Shown piece by piece: positions 34,460 to 44,106 of a stretch of 64,000 bases of DNA. The notes beneath the pieces were generated by a model. The model searched no databases. It was not told the origin of the DNA and saw only the letters and a list, made by a program, of their open reading frames with translations. The position numbers and the translations under genes are program-made. How positions within the stretch are numbered: the stretch's first letter is position 1; every line of letters begins with the position of its first letter. The stretch lies in NCBI RefSeq assembly GCF_017583065.1, contig NZ_JAGEVL010000006.1, positions 62,001-126,000 of the forward strand. The letters are read 5' to 3'. The DNA is from Staphylococcus shinii. GTDB taxonomy: Bacteria; Bacillota; Bacilli; Staphylococcales; Staphylococcaceae.

Positions 34460-35950
34460 ATGTTATTAAATCAACAATTAGTGCAGCAATTTGTCGCACA
34501 AGCAATTTCATTTGGTGATTATGAACAAGAAGATAGTATTTATATTCAAAATCAATTATTGCGTATTTTAAATGCTCGAGGGGTTACAGAGAGCTTGAAA
34601 TCCCCATTAGCTAAAGATGCTACAGCAAATGAAATAACACAATATTGGATTAATGAAGCTATAAATGAAAATTGCATTGAAGATGCGTTATACGTTAGAG
34701 AAATTGTTGAAGCACAACTTTTAGATTTAATCACACCAAGGCCGTCAGTCATTAATAGGAAGTTTAGAGAAGCCTATGAACAATCGCCAGAAATGGCGAC
34801 AAATTATTTTTATGAAATTGCTAAACGTAATCATTATGTGAAAGAAGATGCGATAGCAAACAATATTAATTATGAAGTGGATACTGAATATGGTGATATT
34901 GAAATAACTATTAATTTATCCAAACCAGAAAAGGATGCAAAGCAAATTGCAAAAGCTAAAGCTGCGCCTGCTACGGAGTATCCTAAATGTGCCTTGTGCA
35001 TTGAAAATGAAGGTTTTCAAGGCTCTGTTACCCAAGCAGCGCGTGCTAATCATCGTGTGATACGTTTAAATTTAGATGGACAACCATGGGGATTTCAATA
35101 TTCTCCATATGCTTATTTCTTAGAACATAGCATTGTTTTTTCTGAACAACATGTGCCGATGGAGGTAAATAAACAAACCTTTGTTAATTTAATTGATTTT
35201 ATAAAAAAATTCCCACATTATTTTATTGGCTCTAATGCGGACATTCCGCTTGTAGGTGGATCTATACTATCACATAATCACTATCAAACTGGGAGACATG
35301 TATTCCCTATGGATAATGCAACGGAAATTGAAAAATTTAATATAACAGATTTTCCATCGGTAGAAGCAAGTACTTTAAATTGGCCAATGAGTGTGATTAG
35401 ATTAAAAAGTAAAAACAGTAGTGAGTTAATTCAAGCGGCTACACATGTGATGACGCAGTGGAATCAATATTCTGATAATAGTGTAGATATTAAGGCTTAT
35501 AGCAAAGAGGGAGAGAGACATCATACGATTACACCTATTGCAAGGTATAGAGATGAATTGTATGAATTGGATATTGTATTGAGAGATAATCAGACTTCTA
35601 TGGAGTTTCCAGATGGCATATTCCACCCACACAAAGACGTACAACATATCAAAAAAGAAAATATAGGACTAATAGAAGTGATGGGAACGGCGATATTGCC
35701 TGGCCGTTTAAAAGAAGAATTGCAACAAGTGAAATCATATTTACTAGGTGCAGTCCATATTAATCTAGGCGTCCATAAACAATGGGCTGATGATATGAAG
35801 CAAACTTATGATATCGACACTGACAATGTAAATAAAATTGTAGATAATGAAGTAGGTTACAAATTTAAACGTGTATTAGAGGATGCAGGTGTCTTTAAAA
35901 ATACTAAGTTTGGTCGAGCGGCATTTAAACGTTTCATAGATATTTTATGA
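34460..35950 (+). CDS. galT: UDP-glucose-hexose-1-phosphate uridylyltransferase (class II GalT), 496 aa
   Basis: Transfers UMP from UDP-glucose to galactose-1-phosphate, completing the Leloir pathway. The long form (about 490 aa) is the Gram-positive type. Visible landmarks: PRPSVINRKF, YPKCALCIENEGFQGS, SPYAYFLEHSIVFSEQHVPM and GGSILSHNHYQTGRHVFPM with the HNH nucleophile region. TTGGAGGG overlaps the galE stop. A strong terminator follows. Confidence 0.93.
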   Translation: MLLNQQLVQQFVAQAISFGDYEQEDSIYIQNQLLRILNARGVTESLKSPLAKDATANEITQYWINEAINENCIEDALYVREIVEAQLLDLITPRPSVINRKFREAYEQSPEMATNYFYEIAKRNHYVKEDAIANNINYEVDTEYGDIEITINLSKPEKDAKQIAKAKAAPATEYPKCALCIENEGFQGSVTQAARANHRVIRLNLDGQPWGFQYSPYAYFLEHSIVFSEQHVPMEVNKQTFVNLIDFIKKFPHYFIGSNADIPLVGGSILSHNHYQTGRHVFPMDNATEIEKFNITDFPSVEASTLNWPMSVIRLKSKNSSELIQAATHVMTQWNQYSDNSVDIKAYSKEGERHHTITPIARYRDELYELDIVLRDNQTSMEFPDGIFHPHKDVQHIKKENIGLIEVMGTAILPGRLKEELQQVKSYLLGAVHINLGVHKQWADDMKQTYDIDTDNVNKIVDNEVGYKFKRVLEDAGVFKNTKFGRAAFKRFIDIL

Positions 35951-35977
35951 ATAAAATAAATTAACAATAATAGTATA

Positions 35978-36023
35978 AACAAGGTAGATAAAGTAGCTTT
36001 TATGAAACTTTATCTACCTTGTT
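35978..36023 (+). terminator. Terminator of the gal operon
   Basis: Perfect 17-bp stem (35978-35994 with 36007-36023), 12-nt loop. Confidence 0.85.
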
Positions 36024-36145
36024 GTTGGTTAGGAGTAAGATGAGGCTATCAAATAACAAATTTTGATTTGCTTCTATCTTATTCCTATTTTCTTGCTTTT
36101 ATTTTCTTATTTGCAAGCATATAATAAAGTGAAGGAGTGATTTTT

Positions 36146-36937
36146 TTGAAAATTAAAATTAAATACTTACTTATTACATTTCTTGTCCTAACAATTATTT
36201 TGGCAGGGTGTTCTAATGAAAATAAGGGTAATAAAAATGCTAAAACGAAAAACGAAGAAAATGAAAAACAAGTATTACATGTTGCAGCAGCAGCAAGTCT
36301 TACAGATGCAACAAAAGATTTAGAAAAAGCTTTTAAAGATGAACATAGTAATGTAGACGTTACATTTAATTATGGCGGTTCAGGTGCTTTAAGACAGCAA
36401 ATAGAAAAAGGCGCTCCTGTTGATGTATTTATGTCAGCAAATGAAAAAGATGTAGATGCACTTGTAGACAAAGATCATGCACAAAATACATATGAATACG
36501 CGAAAAATAAGTTAGTGCTTATCGGTGGAAAAGATAGTGACTATAAATCTGTTACAGACATTAAAGATGGCGACAAATTAGCTATTGGGGAAACCAAATC
36601 AGTACCAGCTGGCAAATACGCTGAACAATATCTGAAAAGTAATGATTTATTTGACAGTGTTAAAGCTCACCTCGTTTATGCAAAAGATGTACGCCAAGTA
36701 TTAAATTATGTTGAAAAAGGTAATGCGCAAATGGGTTATGTCTACCAGACAGATTTATATCAGAGTCAACAAAACGGTAATAGTAAAGTCAAAGAGATTA
36801 ATACCGCAGAATTACAAAATCCAATTGTTTATAAATCTGCTACGATAACAGATGATAAGCTAGCTAAAGAATGGATAGATTTCTTAAAAACAGATAAAGC
36901 AAAAGCTATTATGAAAAAATATAAATTCGAGGTATAG
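36146..36937 (+). CDS. modA: Molybdate-binding lipoprotein ModA, 263 aa
   Basis: Extracellular receptor for molybdate. Signal with lipobox LILAGC, then the ModA domain: LHVAAAASLTDATKDLEKAFK, VDVTFNYGGSGALRQQIEKGAPVDVFMSA (in parts), YAKNKLVLIGGK, and GNAQMGYVYQTDL. AAGGAGTGA is best spaced for the TTG at 36146; a GTG at 36137 lies in the ribosome site. TATAAT at 36120-36125 is a likely -10. No ModE or Moco-riboswitch sequence is visible. First gene of modABC. Confidence 0.92.
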   Translation: MKIKIKYLLITFLVLTIILAGCSNENKGNKNAKTKNEENEKQVLHVAAAASLTDATKDLEKAFKDEHSNVDVTFNYGGSGALRQQIEKGAPVDVFMSANEKDVDALVDKDHAQNTYEYAKNKLVLIGGKDSDYKSVTDIKDGDKLAIGETKSVPAGKYAEQYLKSNDLFDSVKAHLVYAKDVRQVLNYVEKGNAQMGYVYQTDLYQSQQNGNSKVKEINTAELQNPIVYKSATITDDKLAKEWIDFLKTDKAKAIMKKYKFEV

Positions 36938-36949
36938 GAGGTTTTAGCA

Positions 36950-37621
36950 ATGCAAGATATGACACCATTTTGGATATCACTTAAAGTAGCTCTAATTAGT
37001 ACCATTATTGTTACTTTAATGGGTATTTTAATATCAAAATGGTTATATAAACGCCATGGTATCATTGCTAGGATCTTAGAAAGTATCATTGTATTACCAA
37101 TTGTATTACCACCTACTGTAATGGGCTTTATTTTGCTAATTATCTTTTCACCCCAAAGTTTCGTAGGTGCATTTTTCAAGAACGTATTAAATATGCCAGT
37201 TGTTTTCACTCTGACTGGGGCTGTTATTGCCTCAGTAATCGTAAGTTTTCCACTGATGTATCAGCATACCGTACAAGGCTTTCGTAGCATTGATCATAAA
37301 ATGATAAATACTGCTAGGACAATGGGAGCTAGTGAGAATAAAATATTCTTTAAACTAATTTTTCCTTTATCCAAACGGCCAATACTTTCAGGTATTATGA
37401 TGAGTTTTGCACGTGCGATTGGTGAATTTGGCGCCACGCTCATGGTAGCAGGTTATATTCCAAATAAAACAAATACATTGCCATTAGAAATTTATTTCTT
37501 AGTAGAACAAGGTAAAGAAAATCAAGCTTGGTTATGGGTAATCGTGTTGGTAGCATTTGCAATTACTGTAATTGGAACTATAAATATATTGAATAAAGAT
37601 CGTTTTAGGGAGGTGGAGTAA
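36950..37621 (+). CDS. modB: Molybdate ABC transporter permease ModB, 223 aa
   Basis: Five membrane segments. The ModB motifs ESIIVLPIVLPPTVMGF and the ATPase-docking loop ARTMGASENKIFFKLIFPLS followed by ARAIGEFGATLMVAG are present. TAGGAGG precedes the ATG, and it is 12 bp after modA. Its stop codon is immediately followed by the modC start. Confidence 0.93.
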   Translation: MQDMTPFWISLKVALISTIIVTLMGILISKWLYKRHGIIARILESIIVLPIVLPPTVMGFILLIIFSPQSFVGAFFKNVLNMPVVFTLTGAVIASVIVSFPLMYQHTVQGFRSIDHKMINTARTMGASENKIFFKLIFPLSKRPILSGIMMSFARAIGEFGATLMVAGYIPNKTNTLPLEIYFLVEQGKENQAWLWVIVLVAFAITVIGTINILNKDRFREVE

Positions 37622-38227
37622 TTGTTGAAAATACATTTAAATCATCTACTAAAAGATCAACAGTTAAAAATCGATATCGAGGATAATAAGCCTAAAATTT
37701 ATGCGATTAAGGGTCCTTCGGGGATAGGAAAAACAACATTATTAAATATGATAGTTGGTTTAAGAAAGCCGAATAATGCTTTTATCCAACTCAATAATCA
37801 CGTTATTTCTGATACAAAGCGGGCTATAGACGTGAAAATACAAAAACGAAATATTGGTTATTTATTTCAAGATTATCAATTATTTCCTAATATGGATGTT
37901 TATCATAATATAACTTTCATGGCCAAACCTTCTCAACATATAGACAGACTTTTACAGCAATTAAATATTGAGCACTTAAAAGCACAATACCCTTTGCGAC
38001 TATCAGGTGGTGAAGCACAACGTGTAGCATTAGCAAGAGCGCTAAGTACAAGACCAGATTTGATATTATTAGACGAGCCATTTTCAAGTTTAGATGACGC
38101 AACTAAAACAGAAAGTATGGAGCTTGTTAAACGTATATTTGAAAAATGGCAAATACCTATTATATTTGTGACACATTCCGATTACGAAGCTACTGGCTTA
38201 GCACATGAAGTTATAAATATTGTTTGA
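37622..38227 (+). CDS. modC: Molybdate ABC transporter ATPase ModC (short form), 201 aa
   Basis: Walker A GPSGIGKTT, Q-loop LFQDYQLF, signature LSGGEAQRVALA, Walker B LILLDEPFSSLDD and switch His VTHSD are intact. It lacks the C-terminal TOBE (Mop) domain of E. coli ModC, as do other staphylococcal ModC proteins as I recall. The start is TTG (37622 or the adjacent 37625) after GGGAGGTGG in the modB end. It completes the importer that supplies the cofactor genes downstream. Confidence 0.9.
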   Translation: MLKIHLNHLLKDQQLKIDIEDNKPKIYAIKGPSGIGKTTLLNMIVGLRKPNNAFIQLNNHVISDTKRAIDVKIQKRNIGYLFQDYQLFPNMDVYHNITFMAKPSQHIDRLLQQLNIEHLKAQYPLRLSGGEAQRVALARALSTRPDLILLDEPFSSLDDATKTESMELVKRIFEKWQIPIIFVTHSDYEATGLAHEVINIV

Positions 38228-38432
38228 ATAATACTTATACTGGATATTTACAATGAATAAACTATACAGTCTGAAGAATTAATACCTAAGACTTTGTTTG
38301 TTATATAGAAACACATCTTCATGTAATATTAGAAGAATACAAAGAAAGCAATTTACAAAAATCGACTTCTATCCAGTCTCTCTAAATGCTTGGTTTAAGA
38401 TTATTATAAATACTTTTTAAGGCGGTGAATAT

Positions 38433-39262
38433 ATGAAAATAGAGTTTTTGGGGACTGCTGGTGGCGTGCCTTCGTTGTATAAGTCAGTTTCACAACATAA
38501 AGACACTGTTCAGCGAACTGGCCCAGCTATTTATATTCACGATTTACAATTGTTAATTGATAACTCGGGAGATATTTTTTATCAATTACGACGTTCTCAA
38601 ATATATGATATAAAATATGGATTATATTCACATTGGCATCCAGATCATACAATGGGTCTTAGAATATGGGAAACACTCAACTATGATTTTATTAATAAAA
38701 TACCACAATCAAAAATGTCTAAAATTTATATAACAAAGCAACAAAAGGCAGATTTTAAAAATATTTAGGTCATTGGGACCACTTGAATTACTTGAGTGAA
38801 ATTGGCGTGATTGAAAAAGAAGTTTTAGAAAATAATTCAACAATAAATATTAAAGATGTGTCGATAGAGTGGGTTCAATTAGCAGAGGAAATTGCATTTG
38901 GATTTTATATTATCGCGAATACACAACGTATTTTGATTATCCCAGACGAAATAAAAAATTATAAACCTAGCCAAAAGGTAAAAGAAGTTGACGTGGCGAT
39001 TTTACCTTTTGGTAGTAACGAAGTTAATCCTGTAACTCATGAACGTATACTTGAAGCAGGGATTCTTGACGGTCTAGGAGAAACACGATTTGATGAAAGT
39101 GTAGCACTTGCACGTGAAATAAATGCAAAACATACTTACTTTACACATATAGAAGCAACAGAAAGTTTAAATAAATCACAGTTAATGATGTTAGAACAAC
39201 AATTAAAGCAGTCAGGCTTGGATGCGACAATCGCTTATGATGGTTTAATTATCCAAATTTGA
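38433..39262 (+). pseudogene. MBL-fold (PhnP/RNase Z-like) hydrolase, broken by a 1-base frameshift
   Basis: The first part (38433-38768) encodes MKIEFLGTAGGVPSLYKS and the metal site SHWHPDHTMGLR, and stops at TAG 38766 just after DFKNI. The second part is in the -1 frame from about 38759 to 39262 and continues the domain (KYLGHWDHLNYLSEIG, YFTHIEATESLNKSQ). Adding one A to the A5 run at about 38757-38761 restores a single protein of about 276 aa (DFKKYLGHWDH). A metal-dependent hydrolase of the PhnP/beta-lactamase fold was the ancestral product. It could be a real mutation or a sequencing error in the homopolymer. AAGGCGGTG precedes the ATG. Confidence 0.8.
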
Positions 39263-39300
39263 AAAAGGCATGAAGTCCCAATTGGAACTTCATGCCTTTT
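39263..39300. terminator. Bidirectional terminator
   Basis: Perfect 14-bp stem (39263-39276 with 39287-39300) with A- and T-runs at either side, shared by the MBL gene and the convergent regulator. Confidence 0.9.
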
Positions 39301-39856
39301 ACTCGTCACGGGTATTTGGAATAGGGAAATGTTCGAAAATTTCCCCTGTATTAAGTGCTTCAGATAATGTAGATAACCAAGCATAATATACTTTAGAATG
39401 GTCCAATTGCTTTGACATTTCTTTAGCTTCTTCGATGACTTCCTCAGATGCACTTTCTGAATGAATAATGGGGTCCAATAATTTTTCTGCTCGTTGAATT
39501 GCCAATAAATTTAATTTAATTTCTCTATTCCATTTTTGTGAGAAAAAATTACCGAAGAAAGTAAAGAAATCTTTTTCAGCAACAAAATGTTGTTTTCTAC
39601 TACCACGCGTAAATTGTTGTTTAACGCCATCAAATTCTTGAAGTTTTTTAACTCCTGCACTCATACTTGGTTTGCTCATTTGTAATTCATAGCGCATTTC
39701 ATCTAGTGTCATGCTTTTTTGTTCGAACACCATCGTCCCATATAAATTGCCAACGCTACGGTTAACCCCGTAAAGATCCATAGTCTCACCTATAGAATTA
39801 ATCACGATGTCTTTAGCTTGGGTTAATAGTTGTTCATAATCCCTTGAACGTGCCAT
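39299..39856 (-). CDS. GbsR/CudC-family (MarR-like) transcriptional regulator, 185 aa
   Basis: Winged-helix regulator: YGVNRSVGNLYGTMVFEQKSMTLDEMRYELQMSKPSMSAGVKKL is the GbsR-type DNA-binding region (quoted in overlapping parts), followed by a long helical tail with FFGNFFSQKW. Family members sense choline and control glycine-betaine synthesis or uptake (GbsR, OpcR, CudC). No choline or osmoprotectant gene is adjacent, so the target is likely elsewhere. The ATG follows GGAGGTGA. Confidence 0.75.
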   Translation of the reverse strand: MARSRDYEQLLTQAKDIVINSIGETMDLYGVNRSVGNLYGTMVFEQKSMTLDEMRYELQMSKPSMSAGVKKLQEFDGVKQQFTRGSRKQHFVAEKDFFTFFGNFFSQKWNREIKLNLLAIQRAEKLLDPIIHSESASEEVIEEAKEMSKQLDHSKVYYAWLSTLSEALNTGEIFEHFPIPNTRDE

Positions 39857-40027
39857 TGATTCACCTCCGAATAGTATTCAATTAATTGTATCATGAACGC
39901 TTAAGCAAGGGGTATGATTAATTAATATATAGTTTATTGAAAATAATTTCAATATAGAAATGAATTATTAACTACAAATATTTAGCTAAGGGAAAACACT
40001 ACTTTTCATAATATTAATACCAAAACA

Positions 40028-40056
40028 TTGTTACATTGTGACCCAAGATTTATAAT
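40028..40056 (+). promoter_or_regulatory. moeB promoter
   Basis: TTGTTA (40028-40033), 17-bp spacer, TATAAT (40051-40056), 27 bp before the start codon. No operator was recognised. Confidence 0.75.
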
Positions 40057-40082
40057 GGAAACAATGATGTATAGAAGGGGTA

Positions 40083-41093
40083 ATGCGTGTGACTAAAGAT
40101 CGCTATTCAAGACAAACTTTATTTAAACACATTGGTCCTGAAGGACAAGATAAAATTATAAATGCGCATGTTGTAATTATTGGGATGGGTGCTTTAGGGA
40201 CACATCTTGCTGAAAGTCTAGTTCGAGCTGGTGTAGGTGCGCTGACAATCGTCGATAGAGATTATATTGAGTTCAGTAATTTACAAAGACAAACTTTATA
40301 TACGGAAATTGACGCACATGAAGCTTTACCTAAAGTCGTTGCAGCTGAACGGCATTTAAAAGCAATTCGCCAAGATTTACATTTAATTTGTCATATTGCA
40401 CATGTTAATCGGCAATTTTTAGATGAACATTGTAAAAATGTACAGCTTATATTAGATGCGACAGATAACTTTGAAACGCGTCAATTGATCAATGATTTTG
40501 CATTCCAACAAAGAATTCCTTGGATATATGGTGGTGTGGTAGAAAGTACATATGTAGAAACAGCGTTTATCCCAGGATTAACGCCATGCTTTAATTGTTT
40601 GATACCGCAATTACCTGTTATTAACAGAACTTGCGATACAGTTGGCGTCATCCAACCAGCTGTAGGTATGACGACAAGTTTACAGATGAGGGACGCGTTA
40701 AAAGTGTTAACCAAGCAAGGCATTGGCTCCAAAGTAACATACGGAGACTTATGGGAGGGTACACATTTTACGTTCGGCTATAGTAAATTACAGCGGGCAC
40801 ATTGTCCGACATGTGGAGAATCGCCCACATACCCACATTTAAACAAAACAAAGCGGCAATTTGTTAGTTTATGCGGACGAGATACAGTGCAGTATGAAAA
40901 CCCTAACATTTCCCAGGAAATGCTAGAAGCATTTTTAGTAGAACATCAAATTGCATATAAGCGTAACGACTATTTGCTTCAATTTAAATACAAAGGGTAT
41001 CGAATAGTAAGTTTTAAAAATGGAAGAATGCTAATACATGGCATGATAAAGCCTGATTTAGCTATTAAACTAATGAATCAACTTTTTGGATAA
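40083..41093 (+). CDS. moeB: MoeB/ThiF-type adenylyltransferase, 336 aa
   Basis: Activates the C-terminal glycine of MoaD by adenylation for molybdopterin synthase. ATP motif [20 protein letters not shown], catalytic region [13 protein letters not shown], and the zinc Cys pairs CFNC and CPTC are present. A C-terminal extension of about 80 residues goes beyond the minimal MoeB; it does not show a clear rhodanese Cys. The start could be ATG 40083 or GTG 40089; AAGGGG is at 40075-40080, and fits the GTG slightly better. Seven bases into the next gene's leader, AAAGGAGG serves moaB. Confidence 0.9.
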   Translation: MRVTKDRYSRQTLFKHIGPEGQDKIINAHVVIIGMGALGTHLAESLVRAGVGALTIVDRDYIEFSNLQRQTLYTEIDAHEALPKVVAAERHLKAIRQDLHLICHIAHVNRQFLDEHCKNVQLILDATDNFETRQLINDFAFQQRIPWIYGGVVESTYVETAFIPGLTPCFNCLIPQLPVINRTCDTVGVIQPAVGMTTSLQMRDALKVLTKQGIGSKVTYGDLWEGTHFTFGYSKLQRAHCPTCGESPTYPHLNKTKRQFVSLCGRDTVQYENPNISQEMLEAFLVEHQIAYKRNDYLLQFKYKGYRIVSFKNGRMLIHGMIKPDLAIKLMNQLFG

Positions 41094-41109
41094 AGGAGGA
41101 TTGATAACG

Positions 41110-41610
41110 ATGCATACGAACGTAAAGTTGGATAAAGATATAAATTGCGCAATACTAACTGTATCTGACACAAGAAATTACGATACAGATAAAGGCGGTC
41201 AATTAGCAATATCGCTCCTATCTGAATTAAACGTTCATATTGACGAAAATCATTACCGCATTGTAACGGACGATATGTCTGCTATACAGACTCAGTTAAA
41301 ACAATGGTTGACTGAAGATATTGACGTGATTATCACTACGGGTGGGACAGGTATCGCACAAAGAGATGTGACCATAGAAGCAGTGTCATCTCTTATCACA
41401 AAGGAAATTGAAGGATTTGGAGAGTTGTTTAGATATCTTAGTTATACTGAAGATGTTGGTAGTCGTGCAATATTATCAAGGGCGATTGCAGGGACAATTG
41501 GAAAACGATTAATTTTTAGTGTACCTGGTTCTACCGGTGCAGTTAGATTAGCTTTAAACAAGCTAATAAAACCTGAATTAAATCATTTAGTCCAAGAAAT
41601 AACAAAATAA
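41110..41610 (+). CDS. moaB: Molybdenum cofactor protein MoaB, 166 aa
   Basis: MogA/MoaB-type molybdopterin adenylyltransferase. [16 protein letters not shown], the TTGGTG motif with [11 protein letters not shown], and the [14 protein letters not shown] segment define the family. AAAGGAGGA (41092-41100) is best spaced for the ATG at 41110, so the frame's earlier start inside moeB is not used. Co-transcribed with moeB. Confidence 0.9.
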   Translation: MHTNVKLDKDINCAILTVSDTRNYDTDKGGQLAISLLSELNVHIDENHYRIVTDDMSAIQTQLKQWLTEDIDVIITTGGTGIAQRDVTIEAVSSLITKEIEGFGELFRYLSYTEDVGSRAILSRAIAGTIGKRLIFSVPGSTGAVRLALNKLIKPELNHLVQEITK

Positions 41611-41613
41611 AGC

Positions 41614-41664
41614 AGGAGCGATATAAAAATCAAAAACATCAATTGATTTAATCATTTCGCTCCT
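41614..41664 (+). terminator. Weak hairpin after moaB
   Basis: AGGAGCGA (41614-41621) pairs with TCGCTCCT (41657-41664), with some inner pairing and no T-run. It separates moaB from the convergent moaC; the remaining 140 bp hold no gene. Confidence 0.45.
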
Positions 41665-41807
41665 AAGTAAATTGGTTCAATATTTGTTACACGTGATGAT
41701 ATCCATTTACCAAAAACAATATAAGTTTAAGGCCAGTAATATCATAAATCATATTATTATATGCAATTTAGCGCGGCATATACTAGTTAAAAATACATAA
41801 CTGAGTA

Positions 41808-42293
41808 TTAATTCGGTCGTTGGAAATCACCAGATTTACCACCAGTTTTAGATAGCAAATATGTTTCACCGATAACCATGCTTTTATCTAAAGCTTTAGT
41901 CATGTCATAAACGGTTAACGCAACTGCAGAAGCTGCGGTAAGTGCTTCCATTTCGACGCCAGTTTTTCCAGTTGTCGAAACACTTGCTTGGATATTTAAA
42001 GTAAACGATGTGGCATTTTCTTTCCAGTTAAATGAAACATCAATCCCAGTAAGCGGTAATGGGTGACACATAGGAATAATATCAGCAGTATTTTTTGCTG
42101 CCATGATACCTGCGATTTGTGCAGTATTGAGTACATTGCCTTTTTTATTTGTATTATCGACAATTTGCTGATAAATTGCTTGATTAACTGTAATACTTGA
42201 ATGCGCAATGGCTGTACGTTTGGTAATGTTTTTTTCTGAGACATCAACCATTTTAGCATTACCTTGTTCATTGATATGTGTGAATTCAGACAA
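41808..42293 (-). CDS. moaC: Cyclic pyranopterin monophosphate synthase MoaC, 161 aa
   Basis: Second enzyme of the pterin pathway, acting on the MoaA product. [34 protein letters not shown] and [22 protein letters not shown] (in parts) with the catalytic Lys/Asp and GGKSGDF at the end are present. It is the only cofactor gene on the minus strand and diverges from moeA with a 65-bp gap; the start follows GGAGGGATATC. Confidence 0.93.
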   Translation of the reverse strand: MSEFTHINEQGNAKMVDVSEKNITKRTAIAHSSITVNQAIYQQIVDNTNKKGNVLNTAQIAGIMAAKNTADIIPMCHPLPLTGIDVSFNWKENATSFTLNIQASVSTTGKTGVEMEALTAASAVALTVYDMTKALDKSMVIGETYLLSKTGGKSGDFQRPN

Positions 42294-42358
42294 AGATATC
42301 CCTCCTAATCGTTTCCTAGTATATCACGAAATCCATTTTTTTAAGGAGTAGATTTTAA

Positions 42359-43618
42359 ATGACAGTTGAAAAAAGAAATCCAATCCCAGTAAGAGAAGCA
42401 ATCGATCGTGTTGTGAGCCAAAATATATATACTAAACAAATTGAAGTGCCTTTAGAAGACAGTGCTAATTATATATTAGCGGAAGATATTGTAGCTACAT
42501 ATGAAATCCCGAGATTTAATAAATCGCCTTATGATGGATTTGCATTGAGAAGTAAAGATACTGAAGGTGCCAGTGGAAATCATAGAATTACTTTTACAGT
42601 GATTGATCATATAGGTGCAGGATCAGTTTCTGAAAAAGAAGTAGGGCCTTTTGAAGCGGTACGTATTATGACAGGCGCTGAAATGCCAAAAGGTGCAGAT
42701 GCAGTAGTAATGTTAGAACAAACAGTAGAAGATAAACAAAGTTTTACTATAAGAAAATCTTTTGATATCAATGAGAATGTGTCTTTAAAAGGTGAGGAAA
42801 CACAGATTGGTGATATAGTATTAAATAAAGGTCAACAAATCAATCCAGGCGGTATAGCCGTGCTAGCAACGTATGGCTACACTCACGTTAAAGTATTTGA
42901 TAAACCTAGTATTGGTATTATTGCTACCGGAAGTGAGTTACTAGAAGTTGGTGATGAATTAGAACCAGGTAAAATCAGAAATTCAAATGGGCCTATGATT
43001 GTAGCCTTAAGTCAAAAGTTAAGTTTAGATGTAGCATCTTACCAAATTCAAGAGGATGATTTGAAGAGTAGTATTCAAGTAGTAAGAGATGCTATGTCTA
43101 AACATGATATTGTTATCACAACAGGAGGTGTTTCTGTTGGTGATTTTGATTATTTACCACAAATTTATGACGCGATTAATGCGAAAGTATTATTTAATAA
43201 AATTGCCATGCGACCTGGTAGTGTAACAACAGTCGCAGTAGCTGATGGTAAATATTTATTTGGTTTATCTGGTAATCCTTCTGCATGTTTTACAGGTTTT
43301 GAACTGTACGTTAAATCTGCCGTACTACATATGATGGGGGCAACAGCTATTTATCCTCAAATTATCCAGGCGACTTTAATGGAAGATTTAACCAAAGCTA
43401 ATCCATTTACCCGTTTCGTACGTGCAACAGCTACTTTTAATGGAAAAGCGATGACAGTCGTACCTTCTGGATTTAATAAATCGGGTGCAGTGGTTGCTAT
43501 TGCACACAGTAATGCGATGATAATGTTGCCAGGGGGAACAAGAGGATATCAAAAAGGGTATACAGTAGATGTTATTTTAACGGAGTCACAAGCTTATGAA
43601 ATGGATTGTTTTATATGA
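42359..43618 (+). CDS. moeA: Molybdopterin molybdenumtransferase MoeA, 419 aa
   Basis: Inserts molybdate into adenylylated molybdopterin. MoeA N-terminal motif NKSPYDGFALRS, RIMTGAEMPKGADAVV, then the MogA-like domain with IIATGSELLEVGDEL, TTGGVSVGDFDYL and LSGNPSACFTGFELYV, and a C-terminal beta domain. TAAGGAG before the ATG. It overlaps mobB by ATGA (43615-43618). Confidence 0.94.
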   Translation: MTVEKRNPIPVREAIDRVVSQNIYTKQIEVPLEDSANYILAEDIVATYEIPRFNKSPYDGFALRSKDTEGASGNHRITFTVIDHIGAGSVSEKEVGPFEAVRIMTGAEMPKGADAVVMLEQTVEDKQSFTIRKSFDINENVSLKGEETQIGDIVLNKGQQINPGGIAVLATYGYTHVKVFDKPSIGIIATGSELLEVGDELEPGKIRNSNGPMIVALSQKLSLDVASYQIQEDDLKSSIQVVRDAMSKHDIVITTGGVSVGDFDYLPQIYDAINAKVLFNKIAMRPGSVTTVAVADGKYLFGLSGNPSACFTGFELYVKSAVLHMMGATAIYPQIIQATLMEDLTKANPFTRFVRATATFNGKAMTVVPSGFNKSGAVVAIAHSNAMIMLPGGTRGYQKGYTVDVILTESQAYEMDCFI

Positions 43619-44106
43619 TTCTACAAATAGTAGGTTTTAAAAACTCAGGCAAGACCACTTTGATGTCACATACAATTAAACTTTTGAAAGCACATGACTT
43701 AACCGTTGCTACTGTAAAGCACCATGGACAATATCAACAGGATTTTCAAGATGATGATATTACGTTACAAAAAGATCAGGTGGATCATATGAAACATTTT
43801 CATGCTGGTGCTGATCAAAGCATTGTACAGGGGCATGTATATCAACAAACAGTGACGAGAAATGAGAAACAAAGTCTTGAGGAAATCATAAATGAATCTG
43901 TTACAATAGACAGTGACATCATATTGGTAGAAGGTTTTAAAAATGCAGGTTTTGATAAAGTAGTCGTTTACACTAATGAAAATGAGCGTCAAGCTTTAGC
44001 CAAGCTTTCCAATGTACAGTATTATATGAAAATGAATGATATCAATGCAATGGAGCATTATGAAAATTGGTTATTAACTTATTTTAAGATAAAAGGAATG
44101 CATTAA
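43615..44106 (+). CDS. mobB: Molybdopterin-guanine dinucleotide biosynthesis protein MobB, 163 aa
   Basis: P-loop GTPase with Walker A GFKNSGKTT and KHHGQ, and VEGFKNAGFDK. It helps MobA to make the guanine dinucleotide form needed by FdhA. The ATG at 43615 overlaps the moeA stop, giving MILQIVGFKNSGKTT; the frame's upstream extension lacks a ribosome site. Followed directly by moaE. Confidence 0.9.
   Translation: MILQIVGFKNSGKTTLMSHTIKLLKAHDLTVATVKHHGQYQQDFQDDDITLQKDQVDHMKHFHAGADQSIVQGHVYQQTVTRNEKQSLEEIINESVTIDSDIILVEGFKNAGFDKVVVYTNENERQALAKLSNVQYYMKMNDINAMEHYENWLLTYFKIKGMH

Noticed and set aside
38745..38775. Programmed -1 frameshifting in the MBL gene
   Set aside because: TTTTAAAAAT has only five A and does not form an X-XXY-YYZ heptamer in the correct frame; no strong stem follows. 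Mutation or sequence error is more likely.
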